64,000 nt of DNA, from the NCBI GenBank assembly GCA_964518635.1, contig CAZFGK010000006.1, forward strand, positions 1 through 64,000. Direction: 5' to 3'. This stretch comes from CAZFGK01 sp964518635 (lineage in GTDB: Bacteria; Zixibacteria; MSB-5A5; GN15; FEB-12). A model generated the notes under the pieces. It worked only from the letters and a program-made list of their open reading frames with translations. It made no database searches and was not told the origin of the DNA. Below are positions 44,021 to 52,465 of this stretch, piece by piece. The translations under genes were made by a program, and so were the position numbers. The first letter of the stretch is position 1. Each line of letters begins with the position of its first letter.

Positions 44021-45216
44021 GCACGACGACAGATACTGTCGGTCAGGAACGATACAAAGTCAGTTCCGCCTCATCGTTGGGGACTATTGGGCTGATCGCC
44101 GCGGTGATCGGACTTGGTGGTTCAGCAGCTGGCTATTTTATGGATCATGATCGATTCGCGCATGCCTGGCTGCTTGGTGTTGTCTATTCGACATCGCTGG
44201 TACTTGCGTCACTCTTTTTCGTCATGGTGCAGCACCTTGCTGCAGCGAAGTGGTCGGTCGCAGTGCGGCGTATTCCTGAGACCATCATGACATTGTTTCC
44301 GTATCTGGCTCTGTTTTTCATTCCGGTACTGTTTTCGACTCACGAGCTGTATCACTGGAGCCATCATCGTGAACCCGGTCTGGACAAAATTCTCGATTGG
44401 AAAGAACCATTCCTGAATAACGGCTGGTTCATTGCTCGGGCAGCAATCTACTTTACGATCTGGTCAGCGATTGCATGGCTGATCTATAGACGATCCATTG
44501 CACAGGACAAAGCCCCAAGTGAAAAGAATCTTGTAGCCACTCGTGCCTACAGTGCGGTCGGTATGATTCTCTTTGGACTTTCACTCACACTGGCATCGTA
44601 TGACTGGCTGATGTCACTCGATCCACATTGGTATTCGACGATTTTTGGTCTGTACTTTTTTGGTGGGTGCGTTCTAGCCGGCATCGCTCTCATTGCCCTG
44701 CTTGCTATGAACTTTGGCAAGCCAGGTGGTCCGTTGCATGGGTCATTTACCATCGAGCATCAGCATGATCTTGGAAAACTCTGTTTCGCCTTTACTGTAT
44801 TCTGGGCCTACATGGGTTATTCGCAGTTCTTCCTGATCTGGTATGCGAACCTGCCGGAAGAGACGATCTGGTATGCGCATCGATGGGAAGGGGGCTGGAA
44901 AGCAATCAGCACCTTCTTGATCTTCGGACATTTTTTCTTCCCATTCCTGGTTCTCATTTTCAGAAATGTGAAACGAAATCGGACGCTGTTCAGCATGATT
45001 GCGATCTATCTCATGCTGATCCATTTTATCGATCTCTACTGGCTGATCTATCCGACATTCACCAAGCATGATGTACATTTCTCATGGTTGGATGTGATGC
45101 CGACCATTGGGATTGCCGGAGTGATGCTCTGGCTCTTCTGGAACCGGTTCAAGACGCAGTATGCCCTGCCGGTGAATGACCCGAAACTGCAGCAGAGTCT
45201 GCACCATGTTACGTGA
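44017..45216 (+). CDS. actF: Alternative complex III subunit F
   Basis: 399 residues, ten predicted membrane helices, the second NrfD-like subunit of alternative complex III. Recognisable: ELYHWSHHREPGLDKILDWK, NNGWFIARAAIYFTIWSAIA, MSLDPHWYSTIFGLYFFGG, FTVFWAYMGYSQFFLIWYAN and VKRNRTLFSMIAIYLMLIHF. It supports ActC and a possible proton path. GTG at 44017 overlaps the actE stop (GTGA), the same coupling as elsewhere in the operon. Confidence 0.95.
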   Translation: MSTTTDTVGQERYKVSSASSLGTIGLIAAVIGLGGSAAGYFMDHDRFAHAWLLGVVYSTSLVLASLFFVMVQHLAAAKWSVAVRRIPETIMTLFPYLALFFIPVLFSTHELYHWSHHREPGLDKILDWKEPFLNNGWFIARAAIYFTIWSAIAWLIYRRSIAQDKAPSEKNLVATRAYSAVGMILFGLSLTLASYDWLMSLDPHWYSTIFGLYFFGGCVLAGIALIALLAMNFGKPGGPLHGSFTIEHQHDLGKLCFAFTVFWAYMGYSQFFLIWYANLPEETIWYAHRWEGGWKAISTFLIFGHFFFPFLVLIFRNVKRNRTLFSMIAIYLMLIHFIDLYWLIYPTFTKHDVHFSWLDVMPTIGIAGVMLWLFWNRFKTQYALPVNDPKLQQSLHHVT

Positions 45217-45220
45217 GGAG

Positions 45221-45592
45221 ATGATGAGCAGCAGCGATCAGCATTCTCATGGAGATTCAGAACATTTGTCGCATCCTTCCGGTTATGACAAGCATGAAGT
45301 GAGCGTTCTCGGTATCGCTCTGGTCGCACTGGGAAGTATTATCTTTCTGGTCGTCTCTGGTGCGCTACTGGACACCTACTATGTGATGGAACGTGAGAAA
45401 ATTGCCTATGAGCAGACACTTAAGCCCCGTGATGAACGTCTGATCACCCTGCGCTCTCAGGAAGACAAGCGGCTGCATGGGTACGGTTATGCCGACACGA
45501 CCAAAGTGATGGCACATATCCCGATCGACTCAGCTATCCAGCAAGTCGTGCAGGAGTATCAGGCGAAACAATCAGGAGAAACTACTCGGTAA
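45221..45592 (+). CDS. Small conserved membrane protein of ACIII-oxidase loci
   Basis: 123 residues. A His-rich N-terminal part, one membrane helix (VLGIALVALGSIIFLVVSGA), then a periplasmic tail. The end HGYGYADTTKVMAHIPIDSA is the IPIDxAM-type tail found in small proteins encoded between act and cta genes in many bacteria. Their role is unknown; an accessory subunit or an assembly factor of the oxidase or of complex III is likely. GAGGAG lies just before the ATG pair at 45221/45224; the frame opens at 45176 inside actF and is rejected there. Confidence 0.75.
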   Translation: MMSSSDQHSHGDSEHLSHPSGYDKHEVSVLGIALVALGSIIFLVVSGALLDTYYVMEREKIAYEQTLKPRDERLITLRSQEDKRLHGYGYADTTKVMAHIPIDSAIQQVVQEYQAKQSGETTR

Positions 45593-45610
45593 CACGAGTA
45601 TTTATTCAAT

Positions 45611-46510
45611 ATGAAGCAGGGAATGAAAAAGATCAGCAGCATAAAGTCGATCACCGCACATATGGTGTGGGGTCTGATGCTTGCTGTCGTCTGCTTGTCT
45701 GTTGCTTCGTCGCAGGTGGTGCTTGATAGCGACCCGATGCTTGAGAAGATCGATATCATCGAGCATCTCGGCGATACCCTTCCGCTTGATCTGATCGTCA
45801 CGAATGAAGAAGGGATCCAGGTCCCGCTTAGTAGTTTCTTCGTCAAAGATCGCCCCGTTGTGCTGATGCTCGGCTATTACGAATGCCCGATGCTCTGCAA
45901 TCTGGTCTTTAACGGCATGGCAAAGGCAGCGAAACTGCTCCCGCTCGTTTCTGGAAAAGAATATCAGATTCTCTCGGTCTCGATTGATCCGACGGAAACC
46001 GCAGAACTTGCTCGCGCCAAGAAACAGACCTATGCGAACGCAGTCTGTAAGCCGGAGGTCAGCACAGGTTGGCAGTTTCTCACCGCCGACAGTCTGGTTT
46101 CGTCAAAAATTGCCGCTACTGTTGGATTCAGATATTTCTTTGATGAAGCTCGGAACGAATATGCACACGCCGCGTGTGCCTATGTAATCTCCCCGAGTGG
46201 AGTAGTTTCACGATATCATTACGGAATCGAATTTTCAGATCGTGATCTTCGCTGGTCTCTCATCGAGGCCTCGCAGGGGAAGATCGGCTCGACGCTGGAT
46301 CGTATAATCCTGTATTGCTATCACTATGACCCGGATGCTCGCTCCTATGCGCCACTTGCTTCGAAGATCATGCAGCTTGGTGGCGTAGTAATTATCGCAG
46401 TGGTCGGCTCCACGCTGGTGGTCTTAAGAAGACATGAAAACAAAGGGACGACCGCATCGGTGGCGCAGACGGACATAAAAAATCGAACAGACGAGGCATC
46501 CCGTGGATAA
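45611..46510 (+). CDS. SCO1/SenC-family copper chaperone with C-terminal anchor
   Basis: 299 residues. Signal peptide (MVWGLMLAVVCLSVASSQ), thioredoxin-like SCO domain with the copper ligands Cys92 and Cys96 in YYECPMLCNLVF and His186 in NEYAHAACAYVI, then a C-terminal membrane helix (IMQLGGVVIIAVVGSTLVVL). It delivers copper to CuA in oxidase subunit II, which the next gene encodes; they overlap by 8 bases. In typical SCO the anchor is N-terminal, so the C-terminal anchor marks the subgroup found in act-cta loci. A second SCO domain is fused to heme A synthase at 50311. Confidence 0.94.
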   Translation: MKQGMKKISSIKSITAHMVWGLMLAVVCLSVASSQVVLDSDPMLEKIDIIEHLGDTLPLDLIVTNEEGIQVPLSSFFVKDRPVVLMLGYYECPMLCNLVFNGMAKAAKLLPLVSGKEYQILSVSIDPTETAELARAKKQTYANAVCKPEVSTGWQFLTADSLVSSKIAATVGFRYFFDEARNEYAHAACAYVISPSGVVSRYHYGIEFSDRDLRWSLIEASQGKIGSTLDRIILYCYHYDPDARSYAPLASKIMQLGGVVIIAVVGSTLVVLRRHENKGTTASVAQTDIKNRTDEASRG

Positions 46511-47468
46511 AAACGGATCGCTCTGGTTACCGCCGGCGAATTCGACTTTTGCCGAGGATGTCGATGGATTGTTCCACTTCATTCTCGACTGGAGTATCAT
46601 CATTCAGGTCATCGTGACCCTGTTGATTCTCTGGTTTATCATTGCATATCGACGAAAAGGGAAAGAGGTCACGACCTCCCCCAAAGATCATAATTTACTT
46701 TTGGAAATTATCTGGACTGCCGTCCCGACGGTACTCGTGATGATTGTCTTTTTCTGGGGTTTTACCGGCTACATGAAGATGCGCGTCATGCCGGCGAATG
46801 CTCTTGAGATCAAAGTCACCGCGCAAAAATGGTTCTGGTCATTTGCTTATCCTGATGGAAACTCATCAGATGTGCTCGTTGTTCCGGTCAATCAGCCAGT
46901 ACGTCTGCTCATGTCGTCGCAGGATGTGCTGCATAGTTTCTTTGTCCCAAATTTCCGCGCGAAGATGGATGTCCTGCCGAATCGTTATACCTCGATGTGG
47001 TTTCAGGCGACCGACACCGGCACGTTTGATATTTACTGCACCGAATATTGCGGACAGAAACATTCCGAGATGCTTGCTAAAGTCATCGTCCTGGAACAGG
47101 ATCAGTATCTCAAGAAGTTAGATGAAATGAACAAGATTCCAGACGGCATGGCTCCGGCCGATTATGGTCGTTTGCTCTACCAACGGAAGGCCTGTATCAC
47201 CTGTCATAGTCTGGACGGCTCTATCATCCAGGGACCGAGCTTCAAAGGTACCTTTGGGACGACCATTCCAATTGCCGATGGTGGTACGGTACTCATGGAT
47301 GAGAATTACATTCGTGAATCGATTTTGAATCCGAAGGCAAAGATCCATACTGGATTCCTGCCGGTGATGCCAACCTATCAGGGGATGCTGAAAGATCCAC
47401 AGATCGATGCTCTCGTTGCATTTATCAAATCTCTCAACCAGCCAGACGGCGCACCGCAAGGGAACTAA
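46503..47468 (+). CDS. ctaC: Cytochrome c oxidase subunit II with fused cytochrome c (caa3 type)
   Basis: 321 residues. Two N-terminal membrane helices, then the cupredoxin domain with the CuA site: Cys179, Cys183, His187 and Met190 in IYCTEYCGQKHSEML, plus an upstream His in VLHSFFVPNFR. A cytochrome c domain follows with Cys231-x-x-Cys234-His235 in KACITCHSLDG and a Met near PVMPTYQGML. It accepts electrons from complex III or cytochrome c and passes them to CuA. GTG at 46503 overlaps the SCO gene. The arrangement defines a caa3 oxidase. Confidence 0.96.
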   Translation: MDKNGSLWLPPANSTFAEDVDGLFHFILDWSIIIQVIVTLLILWFIIAYRRKGKEVTTSPKDHNLLLEIIWTAVPTVLVMIVFFWGFTGYMKMRVMPANALEIKVTAQKWFWSFAYPDGNSSDVLVVPVNQPVRLLMSSQDVLHSFFVPNFRAKMDVLPNRYTSMWFQATDTGTFDIYCTEYCGQKHSEMLAKVIVLEQDQYLKKLDEMNKIPDGMAPADYGRLLYQRKACITCHSLDGSIIQGPSFKGTFGTTIPIADGGTVLMDENYIRESILNPKAKIHTGFLPVMPTYQGMLKDPQIDALVAFIKSLNQPDGAPQGN

Positions 47469-47471
47469 ACA

Positions 47472-49112
47472 ATGGCAAGCGCTGCGTTTGAACATTATCT
47501 GAACTCACCGAAGGGGTTGAAGTCATGGCTGCTGACGCTTGATCACAAGCGTATCGGGGTCATGTATCTGGTTGCGATCTTCTTTTTCTTCCTCGTCGGT
47601 GGTGCACTGGCGGTGATTCTTCGCACCGAACTCATGAATCCGGGACAGGATTTCATGGGGCACGATGCCTACAATCAGTTCTTCACCCTGCACGGCGCGA
47701 TCATGATCTTCCTGTTTATCATCCCGTCGATTCCGGCGGCGATTGGTAACTTTGTACTGCCACTTATGATCGGGGCGAAAGATGTCGCCTTCCCGCGACT
47801 GAATCTTGCAAGCTGGTATATCTACGTGGCCGGTTCAATCTTCTGTCTCTACTCGATCATAGCAGGCGCGGTCGACACCGGCTGGACATTTTATACACCA
47901 TATAGCACTACCACCGGGACCTCAGTCATCTCGATGACTCTCGGGGTGTTTATTCTTGGCTTCTCTTCGATTCTTACCGGTGTCAATTTCATTGTGACGG
48001 TTCATAAACTTCGCGCACCGGGCATGGGTTGGTTCAAGATGCCACTCATGATCTGGGGGGTCTATGCCACTGCGATCATTCAGGTGATGGCGACACCGGT
48101 GCTTGCAATTACGCTGCTTCTGCTCGTCATGGAACGTGTTTTTCACATCGGTATCTTTGATCCTGCGTTGGGTGGTGATCCGGTACTCTTCCAGCATTTC
48201 TTCTGGTTCTATTCCCATCCGGCGGTCTATATCATGATTCTCCCCGGTATGGCGATTATCTCAGAACTTATCGCGACATTTTCGCACAAGCGAATCTTCG
48301 GCTACAAAGCGATTGCCTTCTCATCGCTGGCGATTGCCTTCGTCAGTTTCGTGGTATGGGCGCATCACATGTTCACCAGCGGTCAATCGGAAGTCGCCGC
48401 GATGATCTTCTCGTTTATCACCTTTTTTGTCGGGATACCCTCCGGTATCAAGGTCTTCAACTGGGTGATCACGATGTATCAGGGACGAGTGAATCTGAAA
48501 ACACCGATGTGGTGGGCACTCGCATTTCTCTTTCTCTTCACCATCGGCGGGCTCACCGGAATATTCCTCGGTGCGCTCTCGGTCGATATGCATCTGCACG
48601 ATACGTATTTCGTCGTCGCGCACTTCCATTATGTCATGATGGGGGGAACGGTGATGGCACTCTTGGGTGGGCTCCACTACTGGTGGCCGAAAATTACTGG
48701 CAAGATGTACAGTGAGCTGTGGGGCAAAATCGCCTGCGCGATTGTCTTCATCGGCTTTAACATGACCTTCTTCACGCAGTTTATTATGGGAAGCCAGGGA
48801 ATGCCGCGTCGCTACTATACGTACGCCGATCAATTCCAGCCACTGCATGCCTTCTCCACACACGGCTCGTGGGTACTTGGTGCCGGTTTCATGGTGATGC
48901 TGGTCTATCTGGTTCATTCCATTTTCAAAGGGAAACCGGCTCCGCGTAATCCATGGGGAGCTTTGACAATGGAATGGGAGACGACCTCGCCGCCACATCC
49001 GCATAATTTCACCGAAGACAAAGTTCTCCAGCATGGGCCGTATGATTACGACAGCATTCTGGTCGACCGCGATATTGAAGAGCAAAGCCCGACGATGGCA
49101 GGGAAATCATGA
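47472..49112 (+). CDS. ctaD: Cytochrome c oxidase subunit I, A2 type
   Basis: 546 residues, twelve helices. Heme a and heme a3-CuB ligands are visible: HGAIMIFLFIIPSIPA, YSHPAVYIMILPG with His249 and Tyr253 (the cross-linked pair), WAHHMFTSG and VAHFHYVMMGG. In the D-channel the usual Glu of HPEVY is Ala, and Tyr247-Ser248 (FYSHPAVY) replace it, the hallmark of A2-type oxidases such as caa3 of Rhodothermus. Reduces oxygen to water and pumps protons. AAGGGAA lies 7 bases before the ATG. Overlaps ctaE by ATGA. Confidence 0.97.
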   Translation: MASAAFEHYLNSPKGLKSWLLTLDHKRIGVMYLVAIFFFFLVGGALAVILRTELMNPGQDFMGHDAYNQFFTLHGAIMIFLFIIPSIPAAIGNFVLPLMIGAKDVAFPRLNLASWYIYVAGSIFCLYSIIAGAVDTGWTFYTPYSTTTGTSVISMTLGVFILGFSSILTGVNFIVTVHKLRAPGMGWFKMPLMIWGVYATAIIQVMATPVLAITLLLLVMERVFHIGIFDPALGGDPVLFQHFFWFYSHPAVYIMILPGMAIISELIATFSHKRIFGYKAIAFSSLAIAFVSFVVWAHHMFTSGQSEVAAMIFSFITFFVGIPSGIKVFNWVITMYQGRVNLKTPMWWALAFLFLFTIGGLTGIFLGALSVDMHLHDTYFVVAHFHYVMMGGTVMALLGGLHYWWPKITGKMYSELWGKIACAIVFIGFNMTFFTQFIMGSQGMPRRYYTYADQFQPLHAFSTHGSWVLGAGFMVMLVYLVHSIFKGKPAPRNPWGALTMEWETTSPPHPHNFTEDKVLQHGPYDYDSILVDRDIEEQSPTMAGKS

Positions 49113-49780
49113 GCGCACCAACCGGCCATTCGACAACTTCTCACGGTCACGCGCCACATGTGCAGCACCACTTTGCGGACGGAGAGCAACAGGCCGATGC
49201 CGCCAAGCTCGGTATGTGGGTCTTCCTGCTTACTGAAATTCTCATGTTCGGCGGACTCTTCTGTGCGTATGCCATTTATCGCGCGTGGAAACCAGAAGTA
49301 TTCTACAATGCGCACTTAGTCCTCGACATTGGTATGGGGGCATTGAACACCGTCGTGCTTATTGTTTCATCCGTGACGATGGCACTCGCAATTCGTGAAA
49401 TTCAGCACGGACGCCGCGGAACAACGATCGCTTATCTCTGGGCGACACTCGCCCTCGCCGGGACATTCCTTGTGGTGAAATATTTTGAGTATGCCCATAA
49501 GTTTCATGAAGGGCAGCTTCCCGGATCGCTCTATTCCTTTCAGGGGATCGAAGGGACCAACCCGCATCAGTTCTTCTCGATCTATTTCATGATGACTGGT
49601 CTGCACGGCTCCCACGTCGTCGCCGGAATGGTCATGATTGGCTGGCTGATTTATCGCACGAGCAAAGGGGCGTACAACGCCAACTACTATACCCCGATTG
49701 AAAATACCGGACTCTTCTGGCACCTTGTTGATCTGGTCTGGATTTTCCTCTTCCCATTATTGTATCTGATACCGAAATGA
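49109..49780 (+). CDS. ctaE: Cytochrome c oxidase subunit III
   Basis: 223 residues, five membrane helices, the short form seen with caa3 oxidases. A His-rich N-terminus (SHGHAPHVQHHFADGEQQ) leads to KLGMWVFLLTEILMFGGLFC, FFSIYFMMTGLHGSHVVAGM and FWHLVDLVWIFLFPLLYL, the signature of subunit III. It stabilises subunit I. ATGA overlap with ctaD. Confidence 0.96.
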   Translation: MSAPTGHSTTSHGHAPHVQHHFADGEQQADAAKLGMWVFLLTEILMFGGLFCAYAIYRAWKPEVFYNAHLVLDIGMGALNTVVLIVSSVTMALAIREIQHGRRGTTIAYLWATLALAGTFLVVKYFEYAHKFHEGQLPGSLYSFQGIEGTNPHQFFSIYFMMTGLHGSHVVAGMVMIGWLIYRTSKGAYNANYYTPIENTGLFWHLVDLVWIFLFPLLYLIPK

Positions 49781-49805
49781 CGAATTGTACGATTGGACTG
49801 AGGTC

Positions 49806-50252
49806 ATGAGCAGCAACGCTTCACATCACCATATTTTGCCGCTGAAGATTTATATGGCTGTCGGCGGAACACTGCTGTTTCTCACCTTTGTTACTTGGTG
49901 GGTGGCGCATTTCGATTTTGGTCCGATGAACATGGTCATCGCCATGCTGATTGCGTTGGTGAAAGCAACACTGGTGGTGATGTACTTCATGCATCTCCGC
50001 TACGATAGCAAACTCTACCTTAGTGTATTCCTGCTGGCACTTCTGATGCTCGCCACTTTTATCATCTTCACCATGCTCGACACCGAACGTCGCGGAGAGG
50101 TTGATCGCTCAACCGAGTATCCGATTCGACAACAGGCAGAATTTTACGACAGTCTGCCAAAGAAACCGGCGCACGGTGAAGCTGCTCCAGCTCATTCCGG
50201 CGATACCGCCGCAGCAAAGCCGGAAACGGCACCAGCCGGCTCTGGACATTAA
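49806..50252 (+). CDS. ctaF: Cytochrome c oxidase subunit IV (prokaryotic type)
   Basis: 148 residues with three membrane helices: PLKIYMAVGGTLLFLTFVTW, MVIAMLIALVKATLVVMYFM and LSVFLLALLMLATFIIFTML; the HLRYDSKL turn is typical of the COX4/CtaF family. Following the helices is an unusual hydrophilic Ala/Pro-rich tail of ~40 residues (HGEAAPAHSGDTAAAKPET). ATG at 49806 has GAGG 4 bases upstream; an open frame from 49785 is rejected. Confidence 0.9.
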   Translation: MSSNASHHHILPLKIYMAVGGTLLFLTFVTWWVAHFDFGPMNMVIAMLIALVKATLVVMYFMHLRYDSKLYLSVFLLALLMLATFIIFTMLDTERRGEVDRSTEYPIRQQAEFYDSLPKKPAHGEAAPAHSGDTAAAKPETAPAGSGH

Positions 50253-50310
50253 GAGAGAACCCTGTGCATCAGCGATGGGATGCCATTACTGATGAAGTGA
50301 TAGAGTAACA

Positions 50311-51969
50311 ATGCCCCCCGACCCTGCTGATTCCTCACTCGATTCGAATTTCGCATCAGACAAAAATTCCCCTGTACCAGACCAGAAGAATCTCAAGCAT
50401 CTCAGTCAGTTTCGACGCATTGCTTTCGTCACCACCTTGCTGTGCTATGCGCTCGTCTTCATCGGCGGGTTGGTGCGCGTTTCTGGTGCCGGGTTGGGAT
50501 GCCCGGATTGGCCGAAATGCTATGGACGGTGGATTCCGCCGTTGTCAATCCTCGATCTCCCACCTGAGGTCGACCCCGCGCACTTCAACATCACACTGGC
50601 GTGGATAGAATATCTCAATCGCCTCGCCGGCGTAACCGTCGGGCTATTTATCGCCGCGACTGCAATCTTTGCACTTCGTCTTCGCGCCTTTCCCCGCATT
50701 CTCTATCCTGCACTTCTGAGTCTGCCACTCGTTGCGTTTCTGGGATGGCAGGGGAAGGATGTTGTGGCATCGTCGCTCATGCCCTTTGTCGTCACGGCGC
50801 ATCTGTTGATCGCGGTCTTACTGACTGCGTTGCTGACCTATGCAACTCAGGAGGCATGGTATGAGGAATCATCACGACCCGGAGAGTGGCGACGGTATCC
50901 ACAAAAAGGGAAGTTCTGGATCGGCTTATTGGCTCTTGGAACGCTTTCTCAAATCATATTGGGTACGCTGGTGCGAGGGGAGCTCGATACTCTTGCTACA
51001 ACATTTCCTTTGCTCACATCACTCGAACGATACTTGCAAGTGTCACTCTGGCGAGATCTGCATTTCTGGTCGGGGATTATCGTAGTCGTGGGGAGTATTG
51101 TTTCAGTCGTGATGCTCAGGCGATTACTCCAGTCGCCGTCACTGTTTGTGCGAATTCCGATGATGATGATCACCGTACTAGTAATTGCAGAACTCATTTT
51201 CGGTGTGACAATGAGTGTGATCGGTCCGCAACCACTGCTGCAGCTGTATCATCTCTGGGGGGCGGTCCTGCTTGTGGCGGCTCTCGTGGTGCTCTACTCT
51301 GCACTTGCTCGTGAAGAGGATGCGGCGCCGAGCGGACGTACGAAAGCATTTCGAATACTGGCCCTGCGTTTCGGATTTGCGGTGCTCGGTATGGGATTCA
51401 TCGCGAGTGAGGTGATCGATTCGGCAGAGAGATCACGCACCAACCTTCCTGTCATCTGGTCCATCCCCGCATTTCGCGGGCTTGATCAGAACGGAGAGGT
51501 CGTGACCGAGCAACTCCTCGATGACAAAATAACCGTGTTGGAGTGCATTTTCACGCAGTGCCGTGGAGTCTGTCCGCCGATGGGGGTACAGATGAAAGCA
51601 CTCCTGAATGAGATCAACTACAGTGATCGGGTGCAAATTCTTTCCTTCACCGTCGATCCCGTAAATGACTCACCGTCGGTAATGCGAGAATATCTGGAAC
51701 ATCTCGCGCCTGAATATGGAAACATTAAATGGTCATTTGTGAATCTCGGCGTCGATTCGATACGTACGATGTGCCGCGAGGGGCTGCTCGTCAGTGATGA
51801 TCTCCCCGGGATGCATAGCGCCAAATTCATGCTGGTCGATCAGCGTCGCCGGCTACGCGGCTATTACGATCATGCGAGCGAATCAGACATGTTGAAAATC
51901 CGCCGTGATCTGGTCGCGCTGGTTTCGAAACTTGATCATTCATCTCAGACCAATGCCAATAGGAAATGA
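50311..51969 (+). CDS. Heme A synthase (CtaA/COX15) fused to a SCO copper-chaperone domain
   Basis: 552 residues in one uninterrupted frame. Residues ~36-345 are a CtaA/COX15 eight-helix protein that oxidises heme O to heme A: GLVRVSGAGLGCPDWPKCYG, AWIEYLNRLAGV, TAHLLIAVLLTALL, DLHFWSGIIVV and LLQLYHLWGAVL. The first heme ligand, His in ExxHR of Bacillus CtaA, is Asn103 here, a variant that also occurs in other CtaA groups. A helix (~347-370) leads to residues ~385-540, a SCO domain with Cys417 and Cys421 in FTQCRGVCPPM and His502 in GMHSAKFML. So one protein combines heme A formation with copper delivery to the oxidase. Confidence 0.92.
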   Translation: MPPDPADSSLDSNFASDKNSPVPDQKNLKHLSQFRRIAFVTTLLCYALVFIGGLVRVSGAGLGCPDWPKCYGRWIPPLSILDLPPEVDPAHFNITLAWIEYLNRLAGVTVGLFIAATAIFALRLRAFPRILYPALLSLPLVAFLGWQGKDVVASSLMPFVVTAHLLIAVLLTALLTYATQEAWYEESSRPGEWRRYPQKGKFWIGLLALGTLSQIILGTLVRGELDTLATTFPLLTSLERYLQVSLWRDLHFWSGIIVVVGSIVSVVMLRRLLQSPSLFVRIPMMMITVLVIAELIFGVTMSVIGPQPLLQLYHLWGAVLLVAALVVLYSALAREEDAAPSGRTKAFRILALRFGFAVLGMGFIASEVIDSAERSRTNLPVIWSIPAFRGLDQNGEVVTEQLLDDKITVLECIFTQCRGVCPPMGVQMKALLNEINYSDRVQILSFTVDPVNDSPSVMREYLEHLAPEYGNIKWSFVNLGVDSIRTMCREGLLVSDDLPGMHSAKFMLVDQRRRLRGYYDHASESDMLKIRRDLVALVSKLDHSSQTNANRK

Positions 51970-51978
51970 GCTGACCAC

Positions 51979-52401
51979 ATGGATGTTCGCGATCTCCCCA
52001 CACTGAATGCCATTTTGAATGCCTCTGCGTCGGTCTTTCTACTTCTTGGTTTTTTTGCAATCAAGCGAGGGGATCGGGTCCAGCATAAAAAGTGGATGGT
52101 GATCGCGCTTATCTTGTCCGTTCTCTTTCTGACTTCCTATCTTATCTATCATTACGCTGTCGGTTCGGTGCCGTACCCGCATCATGACTGGACTCGACCA
52201 CTCTACTTTGCCATTCTCATACCGCATGTGATTCTTGCCGCATTGATGACACCGTTTATTCTGATGATTGTGCGCTGGGCATTCAAAGAGAATTTCGCGA
52301 AGCATAAGAAACTCGCGCGCATTGTCTGGCCGGTCTGGATGTTTGTCTCGGTGACCGGTGTTATTGTCTACGCCATGCTCTATCTCCGTCCAGCACCTTA
52401 A
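51979..52401 (+). CDS. DUF420 membrane protein (CtaM/YozB-like)
   Basis: 140 residues, four membrane helices. DUF420: LNAILNASASVFLLLGFFAI, KWMVIALILSVLFLTSYLIY with conserved His residues (QHKKWM, IYHYAVG, ILIPHVILAAL, KHKKLARIVWP). Family members are needed for activity of heme-copper oxidases (for example CtaM in staphylococci), probably by heme or metal handling. It starts 10 bases after ctaA-SCO and closes the respiratory operon. The terminator at 52413 follows. Confidence 0.93.
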   Translation: MDVRDLPTLNAILNASASVFLLLGFFAIKRGDRVQHKKWMVIALILSVLFLTSYLIYHYAVGSVPYPHHDWTRPLYFAILIPHVILAALMTPFILMIVRWAFKENFAKHKKLARIVWPVWMFVSVTGVIVYAMLYLRPAP

Positions 52402-52412
52402 AAATTGTTCTC

Positions 52413-52440
52413 AAAAAAAAACGGCTTCAAAAGAAGCCGT
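52413..52440. terminator. Shared terminator between convergent operons
   Basis: Stem ACGGCTTC/GAAGCCGT with a 4-base loop AAAA. On the minus strand nine T residues follow, giving a strong terminator for the amidohydrolase operon; on the plus strand TCTATCTCTT follows, a weaker one for the respiratory operon. Confidence 0.9.
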
Positions 52441-52465
52441 TCTATCTCTTGTCTGACGAGCCAAA

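Noticed and set aside
48321..49085. 254-codon minus-strand frame
   Set aside because: Antisense to ctaD; composition is that of a reverse-read membrane gene.
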